Of a DNA stretch of 64,000 nt, positions 17,296 to 27,502 are shown piece by piece. The translations under genes were made by a program, and so were the position numbers. The notes under the pieces were generated by a model, which worked only from the letters and a program-made list of their open reading frames with translations, was not told where the DNA came from and searched no databases. Position 1 is the stretch's first letter; every line of letters begins with the position of its first letter. Location of the stretch: the NCBI RefSeq assembly GCF_040718835.1, contig NZ_JBFEFG010000281.1, positions 930,001 through 994,000 of the forward strand. Direction: 5' to 3'. This stretch comes from Bremerella sp. JC817. GTDB lineage: Bacteria > Planctomycetota > Planctomycetia > Pirellulales > Pirellulaceae.

Positions 17296-18930
17296 TTAAA
17301 ACGCGTCGCTCTCCGAGAGCTTCTCGATCATTCCGATCAGCATGAGGGCGGTTTGCGATTCTTCGTCGGTCACGTAATCAGCCCCGACCAGGTGCAATCG
17401 CTCTCGATTGCGCTGATAGCGGCAGCGAGCCAGAATGGTGCAGCGACGGTTCATCGCTCGGATGCTTTTGACAATCTGCACCGATGCCTCGTCGTCAGGC
17501 ACGGCCACCAAAACCAAGTTGGCGTGGGCGATCTCGGCTTCTTCCAGTGTCTTTCGCTTGGTGGCATCGCCGGTGACGGCTCGAAAACCAGCTTGAATCA
17601 GCGGATAGGTATTCACCGAATTCAGATCGATGAATCGAACTTCCGCCCCGGAGATTTCAATCCGCGAAGCCACTTGCCGGGCAACGGGACCAACGCCGAT
17701 GATCACCGCCTCGCGAATGGTCTCGCGGGCTTCAATGGCCTTCTCTTCTTTGCTGGTGTGCAAGGAAGGATCGTTACCCAACTTGCGGATCCCCCAGCGA
17801 ATGAACCCTGGCGTCAGAATCATCGTCCCAATCGCCAGCACGAGCATCTGGTTATAGTGCGACTCTTGCACGAGGTTTCGCGTCAGACCTTCCGACAGCA
17901 GCAGGAAGCTCATTTCACCCACCTGCGAAACACCGAGCCCCATCCAAAGAGCCACGCGCCAGCTCATGCCGGAAGCTCGAATCGCCAGGCCGGCACCAAG
18001 TGTCTTCACCAGCACGACCAACGGAAAGCCAATCAGCACCAGCAGCGGATCATGAAGCAAGGCTTCAATATCGAGCAGGGCCCCCAGCGAGATGAAGAAG
18101 ACCGCCGCAAAACTTTCGCGGAAAGGAAGTGTCAGGGCATCGACCTGCTGGGTGAAGCGATTTCCTCCCAGGATCAGACCGGCCCCAAAGGCACCAAAAG
18201 CGGCCGGAAGCCCCAGGATATGTGCCACAAAGCAGCCACTTCCCAGCAAAGCCAACGCAAACAACAGCAACAACTCTCGGCTTCTCAGCAGCGAGAAGAG
18301 CGGCAATGCGAATCGATGCGTAACAAATGCCAGGACCGGAATGGTTGTCAAAAACAGGATCGTCACGATCCCCAGCCGCACGAATTCCAGCGGCGAATAG
18401 TTCTCGGTCGCGGCGATTAGCGGGACGGCCAACATCAGCGGAACGATCGCCATGTCTTGGAAAAGCAAGATACCGACGCTACGTACGCCAGCCGGCGACG
18501 AGGCGACATTTAGTTCGTGTAGGGCCCGAAAGACGAGCACTGTCGAGCTTAAGGCCACAGATGCTCCCAAGAGCGAAGCTCCCTGCCAGGGCAGCCCCAG
18601 CAGGATGAACAGAAAGCTCACTGGCACCGCGACGGCACACATCTGGACGAAGCCGGCCACCAGAATCCACGGCCCGACATGCCGCATTTCTTCCCACGAG
18701 ACTTCCGTGCCGATCGAGAAAAGGAGAAACAACGCCCCCATCTCAGCCAGGTGCTTCAGATCGTGATTCTCGGTATGCAGAATCTGCAACGCCCCGTTCC
18801 CGATAATGGCACCAGCAATCAGGTAGCCAACAATCGTCGAGACATGCAGGTAGCGACAAATGGCACCCGACACGAAGCCGGCAGCCAGAATGACGATCAG
18901 GTTGAGTGCCAGGATCTCTAACGGGTCCAC
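17296..18930 (-). CDS. Kef/CPA2-type cation:proton antiporter with RCK (TrkA-N) domain
   Basis: 544 residues from GTG 18930 (AGGGA upstream). About 11-12 TM helices form the Na+/H+-exchanger domain: GYLIAGAIIGNG, FSIGTEVSWEEM and the signature LSSTVLVFRALHE are visible. The C-terminal part (about 390 on) is a Rossmann RCK/TrkA-N domain (VIIGVGPVARQVA, FIDLNSVNTYPLI). It is expected to move K+ or Na+ against protons, gated by a cytoplasmic nucleotide or thiol ligand. No KefF/KefG partner is adjacent. Kef versus other CPA2 subfamilies cannot be separated from sequence alone. Confidence 0.9.
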   Translation of the reverse strand: MDPLEILALNLIVILAAGFVSGAICRYLHVSTIVGYLIAGAIIGNGALQILHTENHDLKHLAEMGALFLLFSIGTEVSWEEMRHVGPWILVAGFVQMCAVAVPVSFLFILLGLPWQGASLLGASVALSSTVLVFRALHELNVASSPAGVRSVGILLFQDMAIVPLMLAVPLIAATENYSPLEFVRLGIVTILFLTTIPVLAFVTHRFALPLFSLLRSRELLLLFALALLGSGCFVAHILGLPAAFGAFGAGLILGGNRFTQQVDALTLPFRESFAAVFFISLGALLDIEALLHDPLLVLIGFPLVVLVKTLGAGLAIRASGMSWRVALWMGLGVSQVGEMSFLLLSEGLTRNLVQESHYNQMLVLAIGTMILTPGFIRWGIRKLGNDPSLHTSKEEKAIEARETIREAVIIGVGPVARQVASRIEISGAEVRFIDLNSVNTYPLIQAGFRAVTGDATKRKTLEEAEIAHANLVLVAVPDDEASVQIVKSIRAMNRRCTILARCRYQRNRERLHLVGADYVTDEESQTALMLIGMIEKLSESDAF

Positions 18931-19190
18931 AAGTCCAAAATCCCTGGAACAAAGAACAAAGGTGCTTCCATCACGCGTTGGCCCCTTAGTTTTAAGCGGC
19001 CTGGCAAGTTTTATCGATTGGGTTGCCCCTTACTTTCCGGCGTTTCTAGCGAGAAAGCGATGATTGTTGACGTCGCTTGTGTCTATTAAACTGCAAATCC
19101 CATTTCTACTGACAGGCCAACTCCTTTTTAGGCCTGCCTGGATCTGCCCTTCCCCTGTCACCCAATCCTGCATCGTTCAAAAGCTCAACT

Positions 19191-20684
19191 ATGTCTAACA
19201 AGACCTACCTCGCAGTCGACCTGGGAGCCTCCAGCGGTCGTGTCCTCGGTGGACGTTTCGATGGCTCGACGCTTCAACTGGAAGAAGTTCACCGTTTCGA
19301 GAATGGCCCGATCGCTTTCGCCGGGCATCTGCACTGGGACCTGTTGAAGCTTTGGCAAAACATTAAGGACGGCCTCACCGCTTCGGGAAGCAAGTTTGGC
19401 AGCGAGATCAGCAGCATTGGCGTCGATACATGGGGCGTTGACTTTGCCCTGCTGGGCCGCAATGACGAACTGCTGGGCAATCCGTACCACTACCGCGATC
19501 CGCGTACCCAAGGCATCTTCGAACGAGCCTTCGCCAAGGTGAGCCGCGACGAGATCTTCGCCGAGACCGGTTTGCAGTTCATGGAAATCAACACGCTGTA
19601 CCAACTGATCGCCATGCGGGAAGCCAACAGCTCGATCCTAGAATCGGCCGAAAGCTTCCTGATGATGCCCGACCTGTTCCATTGGCTGCTAACCGGCGAG
19701 AAGGGGAACGAGCTGACCAACGCGTCGACGACGCAGCTCTTAAACCCCGTGACCAAGCAGTGGTCGAAGAAGCTGATTGAAGGCTTCGACCTGCCAGAAC
19801 GGATCTTCGGCGAGATTGTCGACCCCGGCAGTGTTATCGGTCCGCTCCGGACGACCGTGCTCGAACAAATTGGCTTGAACGGCACGCGTGTCGTTCGCCC
19901 TGGCACCCACGACACCGCTTCGGCCGTCGTCGCCGTGCCGGCCAAGAGCTCGCCCGGCGAGATGCCCAACTGGTGTTACATCTCCAGCGGAACCTGGTCA
20001 CTGATGGGTGTCGAAACGCCGCATCCGATCATTAACGAGCAGTGCGCCGAGTTTAACTACACCAACGAAGGAGGCGTCTACGGGACGACCCGCCTGCTGA
20101 AGAACATCGCCGGCTTGTGGCTGGTGCAAGAGTGCCGCCGTATCTGGAAACTGGGTGGCCACGAGTATGGTTACAGCGACCTCGTGCGGATGTCGCAGGA
20201 AGCCACGCCGCTGGCTTCGTTCGTGAACCCAGACCATTCCGACTTCGCCGCGCCGCAAGATATGCCGGCGCAGATTCGGGACTTCTGCGAACGTACCGGA
20301 CAGATCGTCCCGCAAGCCGACGGGGCTGTCATTCGCTGCGTGCTGGAGAGCCTCGCGATGCGGTACCGCGTGGTCCATCGCAAGCTACAGGATCTGACTG
20401 GAACCAAGATCGACACGATCCATATCGTTGGTGGCGGAACGCAGAATCAGCTTCTTTGCCAGATGGCCGCCGATGCGTGCAACTGTCAGGTCGTGGCCGG
20501 CCCAGTCGAAGCGACCGCGATCGGTAACCTGATGCTTCAGGCCGTCGCTTCCGGCGACATCGGTAGCCTGGCGGAAGGCCGTGAAGTGATTCGCAACAGC
20601 TTCCCGGTTGTCACCTATACGCCGAAGACCCCAACGATGTGGGACGACGCGTTCCCACGATTCGAGAAAACTTGCAGCTTCTAA
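19191..20684 (+). CDS. rhaB: Rhamnulokinase
   Basis: 497 residues, FGGY carbohydrate kinase fold. The N-terminal phosphate-1 motif is DLGASSGR, followed by HWDLLKLW. GVDTWGVDFALLG and HDTASAVVAVPA are typical of RhaB rather than xylulo- or glycerol kinases, and HIVGGGTQNQLLCQ is the adenosine motif. It phosphorylates L-rhamnulose in rhamnose catabolism. No isomerase or aldolase is adjacent. A Gfo/Idh/MocA gene follows by 148 nt. Confidence 0.92.
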   Translation: MSNKTYLAVDLGASSGRVLGGRFDGSTLQLEEVHRFENGPIAFAGHLHWDLLKLWQNIKDGLTASGSKFGSEISSIGVDTWGVDFALLGRNDELLGNPYHYRDPRTQGIFERAFAKVSRDEIFAETGLQFMEINTLYQLIAMREANSSILESAESFLMMPDLFHWLLTGEKGNELTNASTTQLLNPVTKQWSKKLIEGFDLPERIFGEIVDPGSVIGPLRTTVLEQIGLNGTRVVRPGTHDTASAVVAVPAKSSPGEMPNWCYISSGTWSLMGVETPHPIINEQCAEFNYTNEGGVYGTTRLLKNIAGLWLVQECRRIWKLGGHEYGYSDLVRMSQEATPLASFVNPDHSDFAAPQDMPAQIRDFCERTGQIVPQADGAVIRCVLESLAMRYRVVHRKLQDLTGTKIDTIHIVGGGTQNQLLCQMAADACNCQVVAGPVEATAIGNLMLQAVASGDIGSLAEGREVIRNSFPVVTYTPKTPTMWDDAFPRFEKTCSF

Positions 20685-20832
20685 TCAGGCCGCCGAGTTT
20701 TCGAGAAGAACTTTCTCTATTCGCTGACAGTGGCCAGCAAGAGTCGATTCACCTTTACTGGTACCAGAACAGACTTCCCACCTAAACCACTGCGACAAAC
20801 CGCCTCGCCGAGAAGTAAGAAAGAGTAGCACC

Positions 20833-21876
20833 ATGATCAAAGTCGGAATCGTTGGCGTCGGATTCATGAGTTGGATTCATTACCTGGCCTATCAAAAGGT
20901 CCGGGGAATGAAGGTCACCTCATTCTGTTCGCGCGATCCGAAGAAGCAAAAAGGGGACTGGCGCGGGATCAAAGGCAACTTTGGTCCGGCCGGCGAGCAG
21001 ATCGATGTTTCCAAGATGGCGGTCTATGCCACATTGGAAGAAATGCTGGCGGACGATTCGATCGATATGGTCGACATCTGCCTCCCCCCTGCTCTGCACG
21101 AAGAGGCCACGATCAAAGCGTTGAAAGCAGGCAAGCATGTGCTGGTCGAGAAGCCGATCGCGCTCGATCCGGCGGCCGCCAAACGGATGCAGAAAGCAGC
21201 CGACAAGTGCGGCAAGCTGATGCTGACCGCGCACGTGCTGCCATTCTTTACGGAGTTCAACTTCGCGTTGGAAGCGGCTCGTTCAGGCAAGTTTGGCAAG
21301 GTGCTTGGTGGCCACTTCAAGCGTTTGATCAGCGATCCGACCTGGATCCCAGATTTCTACGATCTGGAAAAGGTTGGCGGTCCCCTTCTCGACCTGCATA
21401 TTCACGACGCTCACTTCATTCGCTTGATGTTTGGCATGCCCACCAGCGTGACCAGCGTCGGCCGCATGCGTGGCGACTGCGTCGAATACTGCACCACGCA
21501 GTTCGGTTTCGCCGACAGCAGCTACGTGGTGACAGCTACCAGCGGCGTGCTGCATCAGCCGGGACGTAGCTTCACGCATGGCTTCGAGATTCATTTTGAA
21601 GAAGCAACGCTGCTGATGGACTTCGCTGTGATCGACGACGCCCCGGTCGTGGCGATGCCGCTAACCGTGTTGCCGAAGAAGGGGAAGTCGAAGCAACCGA
21701 AGCTGAAGGGTGGCGACCCGGTCGATTCGTTCGCTGCCGAGCTGAAGGAAGTGGAGCAGAGCATTCTGTCTGGCACCCCGTCCAGCATACTGGGTGGCGA
21801 CGTGGCTGTCGACGCATTGGTACTTTGCCAGAAGCAAGCCGACTCGATTGCCAAAGGCAAGACGGTCCGCGTCTAA
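20833..21876 (+). CDS. Gfo/Idh/MocA family oxidoreductase
   Basis: 347 residues. The N-terminal Rossmann domain (VGIVGVGFMSWIHY, NAD(P)-binding) is followed by EKPIALDP, the catalytic Lys motif. The C-terminal half is the alpha/beta domain with GGPLLDLHIHDAHF. Family members oxidise or reduce sugars and inositols; substrate unknown. The neighbourhood with rhaB suggests a deoxysugar or aldonate (inference). AAAGAG lies about 9 nt before the start. Confidence 0.92.
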   Translation: MIKVGIVGVGFMSWIHYLAYQKVRGMKVTSFCSRDPKKQKGDWRGIKGNFGPAGEQIDVSKMAVYATLEEMLADDSIDMVDICLPPALHEEATIKALKAGKHVLVEKPIALDPAAAKRMQKAADKCGKLMLTAHVLPFFTEFNFALEAARSGKFGKVLGGHFKRLISDPTWIPDFYDLEKVGGPLLDLHIHDAHFIRLMFGMPTSVTSVGRMRGDCVEYCTTQFGFADSSYVVTATSGVLHQPGRSFTHGFEIHFEEATLLMDFAVIDDAPVVAMPLTVLPKKGKSKQPKLKGGDPVDSFAAELKEVEQSILSGTPSSILGGDVAVDALVLCQKQADSIAKGKTVRV

Positions 21877-22010
21877 GGTGCCAACTTGCCTGGAGACAGG
21901 CTTCTACGGTCGACGGTGCGGCGAATCCAATTTTCAGGGGATTCGTCGCAAGATTGGTCGAGATGGGGCGAATCTCAGTGCATAGCATTGTTTCTCCCGA
22001 AGATCGACCG

Positions 22011-22298
22011 ATGGCATTATTCCTTATTTCCCATGGCTGCGGCGTGCTTGCCCTCTGCATCCTGGTGAACTTCTGGTGTGCCCTTAAGGTCGGTTCCGAC
22101 CTGGACGACAACCGAGCCCTGGGCGTGGCGATGCACACATCGTTCGTCACGGGGAATTGGGCCGCGATCTTCGGTGCTGGCTGGTCGCGCACGGATGAAC
22201 CGGAAATGCTATTCACGATGGTTACCTGGACAACCTCCTTGGGAACCTTCGGAGGAACGTTGGTCCTGGCATCGCTACTTTGGGGCTATTTGTTCTGA
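22011..22298 (+). CDS. Small membrane protein, 95 aa
   Basis: The start at ATG 22011 is chosen because it leads directly into a hydrophobic segment (VLALCILVNFW). An in-frame ATG at 21963 would add 16 polar residues. Two or three TM segments, with a Trp/Gly-rich middle (GNWAAIFGAGW). No family recognised. First of a run of four tiny membrane-protein genes. Confidence 0.6.
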   Translation: MALFLISHGCGVLALCILVNFWCALKVGSDLDDNRALGVAMHTSFVTGNWAAIFGAGWSRTDEPEMLFTMVTWTTSLGTFGGTLVLASLLWGYLF

Positions 22299-22355
22299 CG
22301 AGGATCGCCCTGGCAGCCCGACCTATTGAAGCAAGAAATCAAGGAACTTCTGGCT

Positions 22356-22439
22356 ATGTTAGAAGCGATCGGGATTATCTTCGAGTTCATCGGCTTTTTC
22401 CTCGAACTCTTCGTCGCGTTGAGCAATAAGAAGAAGTAA
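22356..22439 (+). CDS. Tiny membrane peptide, 27 aa
   Basis: MLEAIGIIFEFIGFFLELF then VALSNKKK: a single hydrophobic helix with a Lys-rich C-terminus, 57 nt after the preceding gene. AAGGA lies about 9 nt before the ATG. Too short for routine gene calling; it could be a small membrane protein or a toxin-like peptide. Supported by ribosome-binding site, helix and stop only. Confidence 0.4.
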   Translation: MLEAIGIIFEFIGFFLELFVALSNKKK

Positions 22440-22578
22440 CGCGTCGACGCGTCTTGAAATTCGGTCAAATCCCCCGAAAACTGGTTGCCTGCACAAAAAC
22501 GGCAACGTAGATATCTCCAGCCGGACCATGCTTCCGGAGTCGCGTTAAAACCGCTTCAATCCTGGGGAGCCGTACGAG

Positions 22579-22905
22579 ATGAATGCCGTCGAAACGATGC
22601 TGTATGCCCTGGTCTGGGTCATTGCGATCGTGAATTTCATTTGCTTCTTCTACGTTATTTTGAAAATGTTTCAGAACAATGACGTAGGTCTAGCGCTGAT
22701 CTCGCTGCTACTGACGCCCTGCTCTGGGCTGGGGATGCTGATTGTCTTCATCGCTGGTTGGGCCTATGTCGTCCGGTACGACACCTTCCGTTTTATGGCG
22801 TTCTGGAGCCTGCTCTCGTTCTCGCAGCTTCTGTTTGCGATCGCGTACGTCCTGCTGGAAATCCAGCAGCACGGGCAACTACCGATGATTGCCGGCGCGG
22901 ATTAA
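22579..22905 (+). CDS. Small membrane protein, paralogue of the next gene
   Basis: 108 residues, about three TM helices. VILKMFQNNDVGLAL then GMLIVFIAGW aligns along its length with the product of 23036-23323 (VIVMQMFQHGDATLG, FLIAFVMGW), so the two are tandem duplicates. No recognised family or function. Confidence 0.7.
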   Translation: MNAVETMLYALVWVIAIVNFICFFYVILKMFQNNDVGLALISLLLTPCSGLGMLIVFIAGWAYVVRYDTFRFMAFWSLLSFSQLLFAIAYVLLEIQQHGQLPMIAGAD

Positions 22906-23035
22906 GCAAATCGGAGATTCTCCTTCACTCCGCCATTGAATTTGCTTGCTCGGCCCTGAAATCGAGCAGTAGAACGAAGAACGGTGCTGCTTCACCGCGA
23001 AGCGGCAGTGGCCATGTTATCGGGGGAATTGCATC

Positions 23036-23323
23036 ATGCTGGTTCTACTGTTGGCCCTCTCTGGGCTCATGGGCTTGGTTTCGATCGGCTGCTTCATCGT
23101 CATTGTCATGCAGATGTTTCAGCACGGGGACGCGACCCTGGGGATCGTCTGCCTGGCCACGCTCTTGTGCGGCCTCCTTGGCTTTCTGATCGCATTTGTG
23201 ATGGGCTGGATCAATGTTGGTAAGTACCAGGCCAACAAGGTCATGATGATCTGGACCTTCTGCTGGATCGGCCAAATGGCGATCGCCGTGATTGGCAATA
23301 GCAGCGGCGCTTTCGGCGGCTAA
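23036..23323 (+). CDS. Small membrane protein, paralogue of the preceding gene
   Basis: 95 residues, about three TM helices, shorter at both ends than its neighbour. GGGGGAA lies about 7 nt before the start. A strong hairpin terminator follows 30 nt after the stop, closing the run of small membrane genes. Confidence 0.7.
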   Translation: MLVLLLALSGLMGLVSIGCFIVIVMQMFQHGDATLGIVCLATLLCGLLGFLIAFVMGWINVGKYQANKVMMIWTFCWIGQMAIAVIGNSSGAFGG

Positions 23324-23353
23324 AACAGCCACTACAACACTACAGAAATACCG

Positions 23354-23387
23354 AAAGGGCACCTCGGCGAGTACGAGGTGCCTTTTT
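23354..23387 (+). terminator. Rho-independent terminator
   Basis: GGCACCTCG (23358-23366) pairs with CGAGGTGCC (23374-23382), followed by T5. Confidence 0.85.
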
Positions 23388-23497
23388 CTGTCATATTGGC
23401 AGGCCTGGCCGTTACGTCGTAAACACCCTGCCACGGCGGCAAAGAGAAGACCCTAAGGCTTTTCTAAACAAGCACTTACATCGCAGCGACAATCCTA

Positions 23498-23514
23498 TGG
23501 CACGCTTCTTGCAT
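23498..23514 (+). promoter_or_regulatory. Sigma-54 (RpoN) promoter of groES-groEL
   Basis: TGGCACG (23498-23504), CTTC, TTGCAT (23509-23514): an exact match to the -24/-12 consensus, with 10 nt between the invariant GG and GC. The predicted start is near 23524, giving a leader of about 145 nt before groES. Confidence 0.8.
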
Positions 23515-23612
23515 ACTTGATTCCCCACGCAATCGTTCGCGCAACAATGGCAGGCGGTCGCGGTTTAGACCTACCGCGCCTCGTCCGTCCACCATTCATA
23601 TCCCGCATCGGC

Positions 23613-23632
23613 GTCTCCTGATCGGAGGAGAC
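23613..23632 (+). promoter_or_regulatory. Hairpin in the groES 5' leader
   Basis: GTCTCCT (23613-23619), loop GATCGG, AGGAGAC (23626-23632): a perfect 7-bp stem that sequesters an SD-like AGGAG, 20 nt before the real GGAGG. A regulatory role is inferred only. Confidence 0.4.
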
Positions 23633-23668
23633 ACTAAGCCCCTAAGTTTTCTGGAGGAAGGCAATAGC

Positions 23669-24001
23669 ATGGCAACGGCTACGAAAAAGAAGGCTTCGAG
23701 CACGAAACAACGTCTGCAGCCACTGGGCGATCGCGTAGTGGTTCGCCGCGACGAACTGGAAGAAAAGACCGCTGGTGGGATCTTCCTGCCCGAGACCGCC
23801 AAGAACAAGCCATCGCGTGGCGTGGTCGTTAGCGTCGGCACCGGCCGTCTGCTGGAAGACGGCACCCGCAGCCCGCTGCAGGTCAAGGAAGGCAACAAGG
23901 TCATCTTCAGCGCTTACGCTGGTAGCGACACCTTCACCGTTGGCGACGACGAAGTCATCCTGCTCCGAGAAGACGACATCCTGGCCGTCATCGAAGGCTA
24001 A
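23669..24001 (+). CDS. groES: Co-chaperonin GroES
   Basis: 110 residues, about 13 longer than usual because of a Lys/Ser/Thr-rich N-terminal extension (MATATKKKASS). Core motifs are LGDRVVVRRDE, TAGGIFLPE and the mobile-loop region, with EDDILAV near the end. GGAGGAAGG lies 8 nt before the start. It caps the GroEL cavity; first gene of the groES-groEL operon. Confidence 0.96.
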   Translation: MATATKKKASSTKQRLQPLGDRVVVRRDELEEKTAGGIFLPETAKNKPSRGVVVSVGTGRLLEDGTRSPLQVKEGNKVIFSAYAGSDTFTVGDDEVILLREDDILAVIEG

Positions 24002-24074
24002 GCCGACGTCCTTCTGGACTATCTACCCGTACACACACTCAGACGAATCAAAATACCTTTAGGAGATACCATCG

Positions 24075-25688
<1,614 letters not shown>

Positions 25689-25713
25689 ACCGATCTAGTA
25701 CATCGATCCATGC

Positions 25714-25750
25714 AAAAGCCTGCCAGAGTGCTCTCTGGCAGGCTTTTTTT
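25714..25750 (+). terminator. Rho-independent terminator of groES-groEL
   Basis: AAAGCCTGCCAGAG pairs with CTCTGGCAGGCTTT across a TGCT loop, followed by a T run. Confidence 0.92.
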
Positions 25751-25820
25751 ATTTGGGTACCGTTGGTATAAATTGTCCCCGATTTTCTTCACTTTCACAC
25801 ATTGCAATTGAGACCTCGCA

Positions 25821-26255
25821 ATGGACAAATACCAACACCCATCCTTAGGAACGTTGTTTCTTGAAGACGACCAATGGCTGACCGAAGAAGGCGAAGTCAC
25901 CTTCGCTGACGAGGTCATTCGCATCGTCTTCGCCCGTGGTACCGAGGAAGGCCCGTCCGATGCCTCGCTCGACGGTTTCGAGTGGATAGATGCCAACTGG
26001 AGCAAGGTCCTGACGCTGATCGAGGACCAGGCCTTCGAGTTCTATCAAAGCTACGACAACTCGGTGGAAGACTTCCCAGAGTTCGCCAAGCCTGCCGATA
26101 TCTGGGGATCGGAATACCTGCTCGGACTTCGCATCTTTTCGCCGGAAGAGTTCGAGGTCACATTGCAATTCGACTGGCAAGAGGAAGACGACGAACACGA
26201 GATCACCTTCTATATCGAAGAGGGGGAATGCAGCTCTTATTCTCAGGACGGCTAG
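25821..26255 (+). CDS. Acidic hypothetical protein, 144 aa
   Basis: Very acidic, with a Trp/Phe-rich core (GFEWIDANW, FEFYQSYD) and QEEDDEHEITF near the C-terminus. Single domain, cytoplasmic, possibly a beta-sandwich of the DUF2004/DUF6985 kind (pattern impression only). Alone between the groEL terminator and a GH43 gene; a stand-alone immunity-like role is possible but not shown. Confidence 0.65.
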   Translation: MDKYQHPSLGTLFLEDDQWLTEEGEVTFADEVIRIVFARGTEEGPSDASLDGFEWIDANWSKVLTLIEDQAFEFYQSYDNSVEDFPEFAKPADIWGSEYLLGLRIFSPEEFEVTLQFDWQEEDDEHEITFYIEEGECSSYSQDG

Positions 26256-26485
26256 GCTCGTAGCAGACCGAATCAAAAAGCCTCTCCGCAGCGATCGGCC
26301 GAGGGGCGAATGGGTTGGCGACGCGGGATCTCATTTCGGTTGACAACCGTCCTCAAACACTCAAATTTCAACCCGTTTTTGTCGACCTTACGCCCCCATG
26401 CGCAGGAGGGAGCGACGAACTGACCTACTAAAATAAACAGCAGTGCTTTAGCTCCATTGCCTGCGTCTCGAAGGTCGTTGCATCG

Positions 26486-27502
26486 ATGATTTCCCCTCGT
26501 AAATTCTCTTGGCGTCGTCTGAACCTGGTTCTGACATTTTCCCTGCTGCTCGGTATCACGATGAGCGATCTTGCCTCGGCCGAAGAACCTGCCCCATCCA
26601 ACAATCCGATCTTCGAGGGTTGGTACGCCGATCCGGAAGGGATCATTTTTGGCGATACCTACTGGATCTATCCGACCTACTCGGCCCCGTACGACCAGCA
26701 AACGTTCTTCGATTGCTTCTCGTCGAAAGACCTGGTGCATTGGACGAAGCATTCCCGCATTCTCGACAACACCGAGATCAAGTGGGCCAAGCGAGCGATG
26801 TGGGCGCCCTCGATCATCGAGAAGGATGGCAAGTACTACTTCTTCTTTGGTGCGAACGACATCCAGAACAATCAGCAACATGGGGGCATCGGTGTCGCCG
26901 TGGCCGATCATCCCGCTGGTCCCTTCAAAGACCATTTGGGCAAGCCACTGGTCGACAAATTCCACAACGGTGCCCAGCCGATTGATCAGTTTGTTTTCAA
27001 AGATGCCGACGGCACCTACTACTTGATCTACGGTGGCTGGCGACACTGCAACATCGCGAAGCTGAACGACGATTTCACCGGCTTCAAGCCGCTACCCAAC
27101 GGGCAGATCTTTCAAGAGATCACGCCGCAAGGTTACGTCGAAGGTCCGTTCATGTTCATCCGCGATGGCAAGTATTATTTCATGTGGTCAGAAGGTGGTT
27201 GGACCGGTCCCGACTACAGCGTTGCCTATGCGATTGCCGACAGCCCCTTCGGACCGTTCAAGCGAATCGACAAAGTGCTGAAGCAAGACGCTCAGGTAGC
27301 CACCGGCGCCGGGCATCACTCGGTGATTCATATTCCCGGCACGGAAGAATACTTTGCCGTATATCATCGTCGTCCGATCGGCCAAACCGATGGCAACGCG
27401 CGGGTCACCTGCATCGACGTAATGAAGTTTGACGATCAAGGCAAGATCTTGCCGATCAAGATCACGCACGAAGGTGTAGCCGCTCGCCCGTTAGTAGACT
27501 GA
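26486..27502 (+). CDS. Secreted glycoside hydrolase family 43 protein
   Basis: 338 residues with a signal peptide (about 1-32, ending ASAEE). The GH43 five-blade propeller carries the acid triad: Asp in WYADPEG, Asp in IDQFVFKD (pKa modulator) and Glu in YVEGPFM (general acid). The fold repeat SSKDLVHW is also typical. Arabinanase or xylosidase activity is usual in the family; exact linkage unknown. Its 3' end overlaps the convergent ppk2 gene by 12 nt. Confidence 0.9.
   Translation: MISPRKFSWRRLNLVLTFSLLLGITMSDLASAEEPAPSNNPIFEGWYADPEGIIFGDTYWIYPTYSAPYDQQTFFDCFSSKDLVHWTKHSRILDNTEIKWAKRAMWAPSIIEKDGKYYFFFGANDIQNNQQHGGIGVAVADHPAGPFKDHLGKPLVDKFHNGAQPIDQFVFKDADGTYYLIYGGWRHCNIAKLNDDFTGFKPLPNGQIFQEITPQGYVEGPFMFIRDGKYYFMWSEGGWTGPDYSVAYAIADSPFGPFKRIDKVLKQDAQVATGAGHHSVIHIPGTEEYFAVYHRRPIGQTDGNARVTCIDVMKFDDQGKILPIKITHEGVAARPLVD

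Larger units (their letters stand above)
23324..23668. other. 345-bp intergenic leader of groES
   Basis: Contains a terminator, the sigma-54 promoter, a small palindrome TTACGTCGTAA (23412-23422) that could be an activator site, and a hairpin near the groES ribosome-binding site. No CIRCE repeat is seen. Confidence 0.6.

Noticed and set aside
23391..23668. CIRCE element before groES
   Set aside because: No TTAGCACTC-N9-GAGTGCTAA-like repeat found.
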